Source: Nematostella vectensis
Lineage: Eukaryota > Cnidaria > Anthozoa > Actiniaria > Edwardsiidae
Assembly: GCF_932526225.1 (NCBI RefSeq)
Contig: NC_064040.1
Coordinates: 13,184,856-13,244,855, forward strand
Reading direction: 5' to 3'
Length of the DNA stretch: 60,000 nt
Part shown: positions 46,451 through 59,600 of the stretch, one piece after another
Position numbering within the stretch: position 1 is the stretch's first letter
Layout of the letters: the number at the start of each line of letters is the position of its first letter
Program-made: the position numbers and the translations under genes
Notes under the pieces: generated by a model
What the model saw: the letters and a program-made list of their open reading frames with translations, nothing else
The model's database searches: none
What the model was told of the DNA's origin: nothing

Positions 46451-46451
46451 T

Positions 46452-46571
46452 TACACCTATTTCAAATCATTTCTTATTTACGCTTATTTGCTTATTTAAA
46501 GCAAACCCATGAAGCACTGCGGGTTGCGATTCACAGATTCTCCGAGTGCAACCTTATTTGAAATAGGCGTA
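46452..46571. mobile_element. Short MITE related to the one at 7097
   Basis: TACACCTATTTCAAAT at the left and ATTTGAAATAGGCGTA at the right are inverted matches. The tip sequence is the same as in the intron 7 element; the interior differs. Confidence 0.55.
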
Positions 46572-46579
46572 TATTTCAA

Positions 46580-47279
46580 TGTACTTTTGATTCTATATTA
46601 AGGTATATTAAAACATAGGGATAATGTTATTAAAAGAAAAAAAGATAGTAGAACTAACGCAATGCATCACATGAAGTTATATAACTTAACAAAGCATAAA
46701 CCAAAATAAATATCAACGCGTGTCGAAAGACACAGGGAGTAAAACGCAAATATAGAAAAAATACTTTCAATATGGTTAGGAAAAGCGTCGCCTTTTGAGC
46801 TGCTGCCGCTTAAGAACTAGGAAAATTAGGAGTGATTTTTCATAGCTAGATTTGTAAGATATGTATTTTATTTGAGTGCTCTTTTTCAAGTAAAAAAGCA
46901 CACACACGCACAAATCAATAGAAATTCCACCGTAACTTGACACTGCTGTTGGATGAAAATATGTGTAATACCGTTAAAATAATATTCGTGATAATTTTGA
47001 CCCACTGCAACGGTTTCCATGGTTTCAGAAGATGCTATAATGATATTGGGCTTGACATATCAAGGTTTGAATTAAGACGAATTCGGCTCTTTCGACAAAA
47101 GGAACACAAGTTACCATAAGTGCATTTCCTAAAAGAAAAAGGGAATATCTCCTGAATTCGTTCAAGAAAAAAGTGTTTAGAAAAGTCAAACAACAGCATC
47201 TTTTCCTGTCTTAAAAAAATCCAATTTTCATCATACATATATATTTTTACCTTATATAGAAGCTGTAGGGAAAGTTATG
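46580..47279. other. Intergenic sequence without recognised features
   Basis: About 700 bases, AT-rich, no gene, repeat or RNA recognised. Confidence 0.45.
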
Positions 47280-47531
47280 CACGCTTTTTTAAAGATAGCA
47301 GCAAAATATCGCTTTGTTAGTCTAAAGCATTCTAAAATGCAGAATCAAATTTGTTCATAAATAACAGACTTAAATATTGTTGCTATTGATCATTTTTGTA
47401 ATTCTCTCTAATAATTAATTGGTTGTTATTCGTATATAAGCTAAAGTTTAACATCTTCAGCCTTAAATTGCTCCAAAAATAAGAACGGCCCAGCCTCAAC
47501 TGAAAATTAGACGTCCTTATAAAAAAGCGTG
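47280..47531. mobile_element. MITE of the GTTCTTATAAAAAAGAGTG family, copy 5
   Basis: CACGCTTTTTTAAAG at the left and CTTATAAAAAAGCGTG at the right form the inverted tips. The interior shares AAAATGCAGAATCAAATTTG and ATAAGAACGGCCCAGCCTCA with copy 2. Confidence 0.75.
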
Positions 47532-47539
47532 TATAGGTT

Positions 47540-50500
47540 TTTTTATTTTGGCCTCGCGGTTCGCGGGTGTTTCTCGTCGAATCTATGCTAACATTTCTCC
47601 CAGGTGCTCCAGTTAGAGTCGATTTGACTGATATGAAACTCGCTTGCACGGGGAGAAAGTACTTAGATTCAGCCCTTCCTCATTGTACGTATAGTGACGT
47701 ATAGTGACTTTTTACGTATCAATAATATAAAATATACATATTAAGGTTTTTAGAAAAAGAAAAGGATCAATTTAGAATTCTTTCTTTTTGTCTCAATTGG
47801 CCAGAAATGATTTAAAAAAAAATAATGTTTATGGCGGGAGATTATACTATTACTTCGTATGAGAATATTCGAAATAAATTTCTTTCATTTTGGGACAAAT
47901 AACTCCAGACAAATAAACTCTAAAAATTGGATTATAATTTTTGTAATCTGGTGTTCGCGATGAAAACCTTATACTCTTTAAATCGTGAAAATTAAAAGAA
48001 ATCGTGAAACTGTAAGGTAAATGCGTAAGCAAATCATATGGATGTGGTCTGGTGGTCTGGAATTTCTGTTTGCTGAAATCGATGGTTATAACTTTTGGTA
48101 AATAAACATTTTAGAGCGATATTGATTTCTAAATTTATACAAAACCCTTCTGATCTCTGTTTTAAAATACGTTATTTGAGAACTGTACTCCCGTATCATT
48201 TATAATGCGAATTTTTCTACTTATATAGGTATTACTAGACGAAGTGTGAAGGCTTTTGTATAAGTTTTTGTATAATTTTCGCTTAATTTTTATTTATTTA
48301 TTTCTCCGCAGCAGTAGCATTTAAAACATATATTTTACAAGCATGAACTTGACGGCAGTTTAACGTATCTAAGTCCCCTTAAAACCCTCAAACTTCCTTC
48401 AATGTACTTATAGCGGATTTAATATATGCAAGTTATATATAGGGTTCCCGATTCAAAAGCTCAGGCGGCAGGCTACTAACAACATTGTCAGAATTCGCAT
48501 TTATAATAATGTTTCAAAACAACTTCAGTAAACTGCTATAGAATGCGAACCATAATATGCATCTAGAATTATACGACAATGTAAAAATATCTCTGATATT
48601 TCCGCATTTGAACAGATTTTCTTAAGACATGACCGAATAAAAAGTCCGCTAGATGCAAACATTTAGAACACATTTACAACATTAAAGCATAAAAAATAAT
48701 ATCTATTTAACCAAACAATTATGAATATTCTCTTAAATATGGGTTAAGAAAAATGGCAGCATTTAATTAGCGTCATAGTAATTTTTAATTTCAAACTGTC
48801 CCGAGAAACAAATATACAGTAAAAGGCAAGTATTACATATTTATGTACGGACCTCTAAAAATACCCAAGATCCTATGACACTATCGCAGCCAACGGTTTT
48901 CGATGGGTTGATCTAGGACACTAGCAGGCAAACATAATAAACGAATAAAGAGTACGAGAACCGAGACTATAACGAGATTAAGCTTATACGAATATATGTG
49001 ACTTTCAAACTTCGATGGATTATGATATTCAGAGCCCCTTCCATGGCAGAACTTTCAGTATGTTTGGGACCTTTGAATAACTAACAATCTGTAAACGCAA
49101 AAATGTTGATTTTCTAGTTTAAGACTCACCTTTAGAAAGGAAAGTGTCAGGATTGATACAGATGGCGCGAGATTACTAAAGTTGGGTACTAGGACTGGTC
49201 ACTCAGGCTATCTCATGAAAATTCAAATTCCGCAGAAACGCTGGCTCTCGAAGCCGCTGTACAAACAATACAAGTTCAAACAACTGACGTAATACAGGAA
49301 CTCTCTTTATAATGTTAAATTAAAATGACTCTTTGAAGAAAAAATCTAGCTTACTGCGTAGTTTTCATTTGGCCAATGAGTATTCACGGTAGTTAGGGGC
49401 CAATTACATGTTTGGCGTCAAAGCGCTTTTTTAATTTCCATTTTTGACTTTGAGATTGAGATTCACAAAGTAATAGGACGATAGAAATGGATGGAAATGC
49501 CACTTTCAGCTTATTAATGACGACAATTAATGATTTATATTGTTTGAACTTGTTTATCAAATAGACTTGCCTTAGCAATACTGAAACAAACAGAATTAAA
49601 GTACGCAACCAGCGGTAACCTTAGTTTCGAGTATTTATGAACGCACAAGAAAAGAAAAATAAAGGATTGGATTCGGATGGAAAAACTAAATTTCATGAAT
49701 CAAAGAAACGGCAGGATTTTTTTTTATAAATACAAAAAAACTATTTTCTCTTTTGCTGCGCCTTTTCAGTATTTTTTATGGTGAAGAAAATTAACAGATT
49801 TCATTAAAAGACAAGGAGCTTAACACGACAAAAGATCTTGTCGCGCACGCAAGAAAGAAAATCTCACATTTGGATTATTTCTAATCCACAATTGAAGGAA
49901 TTAGTGGCACTCGCCAAAGCCTTCCCCCCTTTTGAATTATAAAACGCCATACATTGTGTTAATTACATAGTGCGATTGACTTTCACAAAGGGTTTTAGAT
50001 AGCGGAAAATGATTTTTGGCGGAAGCTTACAAATGCCTTCTCAATTTAAGATTGTGTACTTTAGCATGAAAGCCTGTCATGTCCATTACAATAGTTACCT
50101 CTTCAAAGAGTGAGACGCAAAATCTAAATTAAGACAAATGTCCGATTATACTAAAGTCAAAGTAGCTGAGACTTGAAGTTTCACCTAAAACACACTCCAA
50201 CATGATCTGGTAAAAAGTAAAATGCAAAAGATTATCTTATGGAGGCAAGAATTTAATATTCAAGCTTACGTGCTTCGATGAAAGTCTTTTTATCTCGCAA
50301 TGTACAGGAAGACGCTATGATCTATGATGTTTTTTCTTTCACGTGGGGCAAATATTCGTTGTGGTTTGAGTGGTACCGGAATTAGGAAGACCAAAGGTAA
50401 GTATTCTTGAAAAGCTTTTGAGACTGATTTGTCGATTTTTTAACAATTATCAATGTTTGTGACAAACATTGGATAACGCCGGTTCGGAGGCATCGCAAAG

Positions 50501-52365
50501 TGAAAAATAACAACTAATCATTGGAAATGTCCACTGAAATAACTTCCGAAGGAATTTGTGTGTAAAAAAAACAACAACTAAAAAAATAAGTGGTAATAAA
50601 AGTTAGAATAACATTGCATGGCGGACTAATATAGGAGAAATAAAAAAAAATGAAAGGCGAGAAGTCGTACTTACAATTTTCACGAGAGTTGTTCCGAGGT
50701 GTGTGTGTGCATCAAACCGGGCGTAGAACTGTTTTCTAGCAAAAGTCCACTAAAGAAATTAAACTTTTCAATTTAGCGAAGACGAAACGGTCTAGTTGTG
50801 TGGTGAAATGAAGAGTGTGGTAAAGGAATTCAAATTAAAGCCATTAATAAAAAATACTTATCCCAGCTTGAAGCACATCTCCATTGTCGTCTTTTATTCA
50901 CAAATATTTATCACAGAGCTTCTCGGTTAAGCGAGGGTTATTAACAATAATTATTCATACTTTATTATCTACACTACAGAGCACAAAAATCATATATCAC
51001 TGTAGAGAAAGTATGTCAACTAAACTACCTAGTACTTAAAAATAGCGAAATAGAAAATCACAGCTACATAGAGGAACTAAAAAAGTTTAAAAATTTAGTA
51101 ATGGAAACAAATACACACGAAAATAAAAAAATGCATTTTTTTGTTAGTCGTATTCCAAGTTTTGAAGGTAGAATGACTATATTTTTCAAACCAAGTCAGC
51201 TCTAACTAAGCAAGATGCGGCATATTTGATACCCCCCCTTGTCTCCCGTTCCATCCATTAAATGTGAACGTAAAGTTAACAATAGGCCCTAGCAAATAAT
51301 CATTTTAATTGATTCGCAAATATAACGTACTATATGTTTATTTCTTTGAAAGACAAATTTCTCTACCTAAATTTGATCTATCCTTTTCAAAGAAATCCAT
51401 TTGGTAGCAACGACACTAAATATGCTCTGAATAGGTTTTTAAAAATAGAAGACGAAAACTTTTGAAAATACTAGACTTGAAAAAAGAAAGAATGGAGAAT
51501 GCTTACTTGAGAAAAAAAAAAGGAATGTCAGGTCTTTTTTGTAATTTTTTAGAATTTATAGGAGCAAAGATACGCACAGTTAATTCTTAAATAAACTTTT
51601 AGTAAACTAATGGGGATGTTCAATACTAACTTTGAAAAATTTGTTTAATTACACTTCGTGGTTGGCTAAATGTTTCCCAAAACATATTTCAATGTTTGTT
51701 TATGTTTGATTTGGTGGGTTTTCTTTAATGGGTCAATTAGCTAAAGTTGTGGGTTGTTTGCAATGTCTAAGGATTACAATTTACTTCGACTAGCACTTAT
51801 TTGGTTCCTTACTTTTATAAAAGATTATCATTAGAGAGTCAAGCAACTAAAATTGTCTAAATTAAAATTTCTCAGCGTGAGCTAATCACATGGCATATAT
51901 TAAAAACATGAACCATAACAGGTGCACTTTAATTGGAAATTCTTATTTTTGTCTGTTGGAAAATGCACGGCACGGAATTATCATCCTTGCTACCATAGCG
52001 ATTAAGCTCATTTTAATGACAAACTACTTATTGTAAAAGTTAGAGAACAATGTTGCGCAATGAACTATTACCAAATGATTGACCACAATTTGTACAGTCT
52101 TGGAGGCTATATATTAAGTTCTGGCAAAATTAAAAGAATTACTTATCAGAGATAACATCTTGGTTCTTAACTTAATAAAGAGACTATATTCCCATCGAAG
52201 AGTTTGTAATTTTAACAAATGCGTCATAGCCACTGCACGATTAACCAACCGTTGGTAGGTCTAATTAGAGGTCTAATTAATCGATTTCCAACTAAATGAT
52301 AAACCACCCTCTGTTACTCAAGTTCAAATCGCTTACTGGAATTGCACTTTGTTTTATGAGTATCC
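47540..52365. other. Intergenic sequence, no recognised gene
   Basis: About 4.8 kb of AT-rich DNA. Two minus-strand segments end at good donors: near 49132 (CTAAAG|GTGAGT, preceded by a GC-richer stretch to about 49262 with a TTTGTACAG acceptor) and near 50675 (AAAATT|GTAAGT). Both lack open frames through them, so at most they are non-coding exons. Nothing else is recognisable. Confidence 0.4.
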
Positions 52366-52367
52366 TG

Positions 52368-52690
<323 letters not shown>

Positions 52691-53165
52691 TAATTCAAAA
52701 CAACTTACTCCAACTTACAACTGCCTTGAAGTTGCAAAATCTACCTAAAGCTTAGCTCCAGTAAAACCTAATACCTCCAGCTAACAACAGCTACCTCTAA
52801 CTTACATCAACTAGCTCCAGCTTACAATAACTAGCTATAAATTACAACAACCAGCTGCAGCTCACAACAACTACCTATAGCTTACAACATCAACCTCCAC
52901 CATACAACAACTACATCCAACTCAAAATAATTACGTCAAAATACAACTACCCCCAACTCACAATAACTACCTCCAACATACACGTATCTGCAACATAAAA
53001 CAACTATACGTCCAACATCCAACATCTACCTACAATTCCAACAGCTACCTCCAACATACAACGACTACCCCCAACTTACAACAACTCTCTAACCTAACTC
53101 ATCTCCAGCTTACTAAAACTCCAACTCCAAATTACAACTCTCTCTAAATCACAACTATCTTGAAC
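52691..53165. repeat. Degenerate tandem repeat of CTACCTCCAACTTACAACAA type
   Basis: About 20-22 base units with heavy divergence, for example CTAGCTCCAGCTTACAATAA. Period and composition persist for about 470 bases. Confidence 0.75.
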
Positions 53166-53271
53166 TAGCTCGCCAGTGATGCGACGTCCCGTAAGTTTTT
53201 GCTATCCCACCCGCCCGACTGCAAAACTACGAACTTTTAGGTGACAAAACACCATCTGCCGCAAGCAAGTA

Positions 53272-53589
53272 CTGGCCCGTAGCCAGTTCTTTTTAGCGGG
53301 GTGGTTCGTTTTTCCATTTCAGCGGACCAAATTTCCGGTATACCCCTCTCCTCGCCTTATTACATTAGGTAATCAATCTTGTATTTAAAATGTTATTAAT
53401 ATGGTGCTTTTTAACATATCATAAAGATAATTATTATAAAAAGATTTTTATAGTCATTTTAAAGATATATTGATGTGCACGGTATATCTCCAGCCAAACG
53501 TTATATATTTTTGTTTGTTCTGAGCGGACCTTAAAGCCGGGTGGGGGGGTTTGTCCGAACCACCCGAACCCCCCCTGTCTACGGGCCTG
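53272..53589. mobile_element. GGCCCGTA-tipped MITE with AAGTA target duplication
   Basis: The left end CTGGCCCGTAGCCAG and right end CTGTCTACGGGCCTG are inverted matches, continuing into GGGTGGTTCG. AAGTA flanks both sides (53267-53271 and 53590-53594). The interior is non-coding. The tip is shared by the fragment at 37054. Confidence 0.7.
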
Positions 53590-53599
53590 AAGTAACACT

Positions 53600-54115
53600 G
53601 GCGATAGGACCCCAGTGAGAGGTTTGACGATTTAAATGAAACAGAAGCGACTTTACTGGAGATATTATATTTTATTTCAATTTTACAAAATATCATATAT
53701 TTATCTGACATACTTTTTATTACCAATATACATCGTAAATAAATTAATAATTTAAGGATAAAATACTCTGTACACCTTTAAATATCGTTCAACATCTTTA
53801 TAAATATTCACATATTTTTGTGTCAAACGCAATAAATATCTCATTGATAATACACTATCATATATCCATCGCCAAAACCAGTAAAAATGAAATTATTCTT
53901 GAAAGTGTTTTTGTATTAGAAGTAGTTCAGATAGTGATATAATTTAAAGGATTGTGATCTATTTTGAGGGAGAACTGATTTTTTATGAAAAATCTATCCG
54001 TTTCAAATGACTGAATACAACAAAAAACAGGGCTTTTTCTAACAGACTCGCAGGGCTCCACGCACGGCCCCTCTTGGCTCCGCAAGCAGTGTCTCGATCG
54101 TATGAGAACAATCCT
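53600..54115. other. Intergenic sequence without recognised features
   Basis: About 500 bases between two MITEs; AT-rich, no gene seen. Confidence 0.45.
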
Positions 54116-54116
54116 A

Positions 54117-54259
54117 AAGCCCGGTTCAAACAGCGCTGGTCCAACATTGCTAGTGCAGCATCGTTTGGATGGACCAAAAGGTTCACACACAGCAAAATAT
54201 TGATGGTCCCAGCAATGGTACGTGCTTTTCACAATATAAACGCGCTTTGAACTGGGCTT
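54117..54259. mobile_element. Short MITE with AAGCCCGGTTCAAA ends
   Basis: AAGCCCGGTTCAAACAGCG at the left and CGCGCTTTGAACTGGGCTT at the right are inverted matches with three changes. About 143 bases, no coding sequence. It generates the 117-residue minus-strand frame there, which is not a gene. Confidence 0.65.
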
Positions 54260-54780
54260 GATATAACATAAACTTGCCACTGCAATTTGTGTGGCTCGAG
54301 TTTTAGCTTACATTTGATGACGATCTTTTTTCTCAGGCCACCTGAAAGCGACCGCCCAGAATTTGATAAACAAACTCCAACAGGAAACCCAAGCATCTAA
54401 TTAAACCCTCTTCATAAAGCAATATTTTGACATGATATCATAAACGCAGCCTTGAGCGGCGCCTTATCTCAGACATGACAGCATGGAGAAAAACCGCTTG
54501 TCTTTCCGTATTTTTTATACGAGCTCGGACAAGCAGTACATATCTTTTTTTAAAACAAGATCGATATTTTCTTGACAATATAAAAAATACCACAAATCTT
54601 TGCCACTATTACTCTTAATGCCGTCTATCTAAATTGGAACCTACTTATCAAAATATATCTTCTATTTATAAATCATTTTGTGAATTTTCATCGCAATAAT
54701 TTAATGAGATATAAATAACATTAAATAGTATAATTCAAGTCCTAAATCGCTCGCCTATAGTTTCCCTAGTTTAGCCTTGA

Positions 54781-54981
54781 TTACCGTGTGGGCAAGGGCG
54801 TTCCTACTGGGGAGACTAAAAACAAGGAGGCTGTCTGGGACTTCGTCGTGTTCTTGGGCAACTTGATGTTACCGGACTTCTTAAAACCGAGATACCAGTT
54901 GTTTCTGTACATTGACCTGAACTGTGTAAAGCCTTTGCGATATCCTTCCAGAAACTGACAGTTCTGCGAAGCACCATTGTC
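54781..54981 (-). CDS. FGF (FGF8-like) last coding exon
   Basis: The exon encodes the C-terminal half of the beta-trefoil core of a fibroblast growth factor, a secreted ligand for FGF receptor tyrosine kinases. It reads DNGASQNCQFLEGYRKGF, then YRNNWYLGFKKSGNIKL and SQTASLFLVSPV, matching the family pattern C-x-F-x-E ... NWY-x-x-x-K-x-G ... K ... FL. The acceptor is TTCTTCGCAG|GAC, phase 0, and the stop is TAA at 54781. There are 66 codons, the usual size for the final core exon, and only about ten residues follow the core. Basic residues around KKSGN and KNTTKS lie where FGFs bind heparan sulphate. Confidence 0.88.
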   Translation of the reverse strand, partial: DNGASQNCQFLEGYRKGFTQFRSMYRNNWYLGFKKSGNIKLPKNTTKSQTASLFLVSPVGTPLPTR

Positions 54982-56490
54982 CTGCGAAGAACAAAAAACA
55001 AAGGAAATCAATAAGAGCTCTTTCTCGAAGGGCAAACGCTCGAAACGTCAGCGAAGCTTCTCTATTTTAACAGCGTAAAACATTCTATCTCAGCCTTGTA
55101 TTGATTTATTTCCCTGATTCCACTACGCCTACTTAGACCATCAAGTTATTCTACAGCTCGTTTTGTAGTTTTTCTAGTCTTACCGAATAGGTACTCCGTC
55201 ATGGTGGCTATCGATTTCATAGCGAATTCTTTGTAACGTGTAACGTTTCCCGACTCACTACTTTCTCTTCTCATTACGCTAGTTAATATCTATTGTAGTG
55301 TAGAGCTCGTTGATATACGCAAACACAGATTTCCTTTCCCAAGCAAAATCGACAAAAGCTAGACGGAACTTATCCGTAACTTTCAAAGCCAAATCAAATG
55401 GATACCATTTACTTTTATTCTTTCGAGACCAAAGGTTGTTTGTCATCTTCATTCGTATAAATCGATGACCAAATGAAAATAGACTAAAGACCACTCAGAG
55501 GTTGCTGACATTCCATTACACGCCCGAAGTTGTACGTTCTAAACTGCCTGTATCAGCTATGCGTTGGTTATCTTGACAGGGTACGTACAAGAAATGTCCA
55601 TGTACAGATATGATCATAACACCTGTGGACCCACCCCTCCCCGGGAGAGGCAATTAAAGCCAATTAACAAAAACTTAATCAAAGTATAACCGTAAAAGAG
55701 CCCCCATGTGAACAAATAAAACACCACCCTCTCCCTGTGAGGTCAATTCTGCGCGTCTCAAGATCTCTCCGTGGGAATTAAGCCCTGAACCGCAAATATT
55801 TGTGAGCAAACATCATTTTAAAAATATAAACATTTATTTAAATATCGATATGTTTTATAACAGCCGAGCATGGATGTTTTATATTCGGCAAGAGAACACA
55901 GTCGCTTTCTTTGGACGCGGACGAGCGATTGTTGACAAAAAGCGCGTACCACTTTCCCAATCGCCCCATTCCTTCGCGTCCGTATTTTCCAAAATGGCGG
56001 CAAAATAACGAGCTCCGGGGTTTCCGAAATAAAACTCCAAAGCCTACAGGTTAAGGCTAGGCAACTCTTCAAGTCCAATCATTTTACGACTTGTTTTACA
56101 TTCACAGAAATCAGCTATCATCTTGAAAGATACTTTTGGGGAAGTAGGGCGAAGGCCGTATTTCTGTTCCTTTTTTGGTTTTTCTTTATAAGCCCTGAGT
56201 TCGCCACCGAATTTTTCACATTCTCAATATTGATAAATTGTTCATGTGGACATTCCATTCAAGTACAAAAGGAGTGTACTTCTTATTATCCTTGTATAGC
56301 TAACACTAGCTATACTAGCTATAGCTAACTCTTACCCTAAAGAAGTCGTCACTATAACTAGTGTTAACTTTGACTTTTGGTATTCGAGTTCTACTGTGTG
56401 GCAGCTTCATAAGCCCGCAATACACGCTTACAGAAATCTCCCGCTTAATAATACTATTTGAAAAAGGTGTTATTAAACTTTGCCACTCAC

Positions 56491-56603
56491 CTCTAAGGTT
56501 AGCTTGCCGTCTTTTGTGACGCATATATATGTATTCTCCACCAGTGACCGTAACCGTACGCGAATGGTTCCGTTAATACTAAGAGATTCTTGCACCATCA
56601 CAG
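56491..56603 (-). CDS. FGF (FGF8-like) penultimate exon
   Basis: The exon encodes 37 residues, ending TIRVRLRSLVENTYICVTKD and GKLTLE. It aligns with the FGF8/17/18 segment [20 protein letters not shown] followed by KL, and it has the family's typical size (113 bases against about 104-107). The acceptor is a good pyrimidine tract ending ATGCGCAG|CT (entry phase 1) and the donor is GAG|GTGAGT, phase 0, matching the final exon at 54981 across a 1.5-kb intron. Earlier exons with the signal peptide and first core strands were not found. Confidence 0.85.
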
Positions 56604-56609
56604 CTGCGC

Positions 56610-59600
56610 ATTAAAAAGGAAAGAGGAGGATTAAGACCATAAAAGAAAAATTAATAAGACGGAACAATTTGCATAAAATGCACCTTTTGTATAAAATAGG
56701 AAGTCTAATGATATGGTAGATCGTAGATAGCGGGTGATAGTGGGTGATATATGGAAGTGGAAAAAAAAGTGGCTGCCACCCCTCTGCAGGAAAAAAAAAG
56801 ACGATGCTTTCTCTCCTAAAGACTCTGACAGCCACCATTTTGTCATGCTAGAAAAGTTCCAAGTGTGTGATACCATCCAATTCAATCGGCTGATTTGGGG
56901 GAGTACAGTAGTTGTGATATTATCAATTGAATATGGTAAATAAAGCATAAGAGCTCATTGTTAGGTGATTACTTCGAAGTTTATTCACATAATCTCTTTC
57001 ATTACTGGTTAAAAACAATAACAAAGATGGCTCACTTAAATTGAAAAGATCAGATTCATGTATTTCAACTTTCTCCAAATTAACAAATTAGCAAAAGTTT
57101 AACCAATAAAGTCAACCTCTATTGGTCAGGGAATCAGGCAGACATTTCTAACTTGTTAACAAGGTCGACAAGTGCAGAAACCACAAATTAATTCATTGTG
57201 TAAAATCGGCGATAACGGGTCGGGCATTAAATCAATAACATCTGAGACTATAAAGACACTCTCATTATTCTTGGGTTACAACTTCCTGTAAATCACTTAA
57301 AACATTTAGCAACTTTCTTGGCCATTGTACAACCCTCTCCCTCGATCTTTAATAGAGCTCCGTTTACTTTGGAAGGCGTAACTAACCAGTCCTTTTCACG
57401 AAAAGCTGCCTATAAAACAGCATCCGCTCATGCACGGGAAATATAAACAAAAAATACCCTTTAAAGGTGAAACTTGAATGAAAAATGGAACACTATTTTA
57501 AAAACGAACGGTATGTTTACGTCAATCCTCAAAGATTCACTGGATGATTGAAATCTTATTTTTTACGAGATATAAGGCTTACGTCGCATTCCCATATTGA
57601 TATGTTACGACCTATTGCGAAATAGCTAAAATTCAGATTTCTATGTATCCCATGTATGCTGAGCTCGATATGTTTCTGAAGAATTCGGAAGCTTATCAAT
57701 CGCAGGAATGAATATTCAACGAATTGCGAAGATTGTGAACATTTATTTTCTGCCATGATTGGTTAAATATAGCTAAATATGGTCGTTCAGGTGCTAAGTT
57801 AAGACCCCCTCCCCCCCCCCCCCCCCCCGTGGTGAGGCAGAGAAGCAGGTAGGTTGATATAAAATCTCATGGTAGAAGCAACATCGAAAGGGGGCAGTTA
57901 CTTCGCTGTTTCCTCAATTTTCTCTCATTTTCTATTGTTCCTTACTTGTTTTTTCACAATATGGAATGAGTATAATCCGTATGATATTAATACGATTAGA
58001 TCAGCGTACTTCACAAAGCACTGACTCGGTTGACCTTTCTTAAATCATTATATTTCTGGGCTCCGCTCCGTTGAGTGTTACCGGAAAGGTTTTTTTACTC
58101 GTAACAATCCCGCAAAACGGTGATTTCCTACCGGAGAACGACCTTCAGGCACCAAGTATCGAGTGTTTAAACATCTGCACGACAATTGCATTTAACAATA
58201 CTGGCAGCCTGGAAGAATTGCGATAATAATGCTGTGAACCTTCGCATTTTAGCTAGGATCATCAGGGGCTAAGTTTCATGGCACTAGATATCAAATTTAC
58301 ACCTCGCAAAATAATCTCTAACAATACTGGCACCCATGCAGTATTGTGAAGCATTCTCCAACCTACGTATTTACTACGCAGATATAGATTGCATTGCATG
58401 GTTTCAATATCAGCCTAATAATATTGGCAGCAGTGCCGTATTCTTGGGAAAACTCCCGTGCAGTAATACGTAATAATTAATGATTATTTTTCTGGATTTG
58501 TTAGGCGCATTATGGACCTGTGTGCTCAGGAGTAGGACAACCCACGTGTTACGATACCATCAGTCGTGAATGTGATAGAGCCTTGAGTTTGATAACTGTT
58601 TATCACGCTCGGCAGATAACCCTGGACAGGGGGGAATACTGCAGCCTATGAGTGGGTTACGGGGTGTTATAATACCACATTGACAGATCCGTGTATTAAA
58701 CTTATTTTCTTGAATTGATACGTCTGAAATCAATACGAAATCCACGGTTCCATGTCACGGACATTGATTTGAGCATTTGTTTTAATTCTACTAAAATTTC
58801 GTAAACTAAGCATCGACTTTTCTTTTCGCATACACTGTTTGTACGTAACCTAAGCAAAGTGTGCAATGTTTTGTACAATTTATCTCGTAGAGCTGTAATA
58901 CAGTATGTTTAAACACTGTTTTCAATTCAGTAGTATGGTTACTCATTGGCCGTACATTCCTGGTTTTTAATTAAGGGCTGAGGTAAAGTAGAGTCGGTGT
59001 CTCTTGATTTTGAGTGTCTCGTGTCTGCAATATATTGGAACACCCAGGTAAAACCGAACCGACATCACTGCCGGGAGCTACTTGTCAATAAATGTCTGTC
59101 ATCTAAGTTTACAAATGAAAACAAGAAAAGCGCCTCCCGCAACATCACAGCCGCAAAGCGAATTTCCTGTCTCTAAACCGTGGGAATTCTCGTTGTACAT
59201 CCAAATGACATGCACTGTTTAACTCAATTCTAGCGGTCAGATGTTGACAGTTTCCTTGTAATTGATGCGAAATTCGCTTCCAGGCACATTGTACATGACA
59301 TATGTTTAATTTCATTTCACAAGGGGGAATTCCACAAGAGTAAAAACAACACAAAGCTTATTTCCATCGAGCTCAACATGCGAGTTCGACTAAGCTAACA
59401 TTGCCTACTTACAGAGATTAAAGAATCGAATTAGGAAATTAAGGCTTGTACAATTGTTAGTATTTGTACCACAAACACACAGCGATCTTATAAAGTGTTT
59501 ATATGTTTTTTCTTATCAGCAAGTTGTTGATAAGAGCTCTCTTGAACGTTTTTACAGCACCTCAAATGCTTTTAATTCACACAGGCGAAGTACTTGAGAA

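Noticed and set aside
53927-54280. 117-residue minus-strand frame as a gene
   Set aside because: It spans a short MITE with inverted ends; similarity to repeats explains it.
57586-57756. Minus-strand frame as the first FGF exon
   Set aside because: Its donor leaves phase 0 where the next exon needs one base, and it lacks FGF strand residues.
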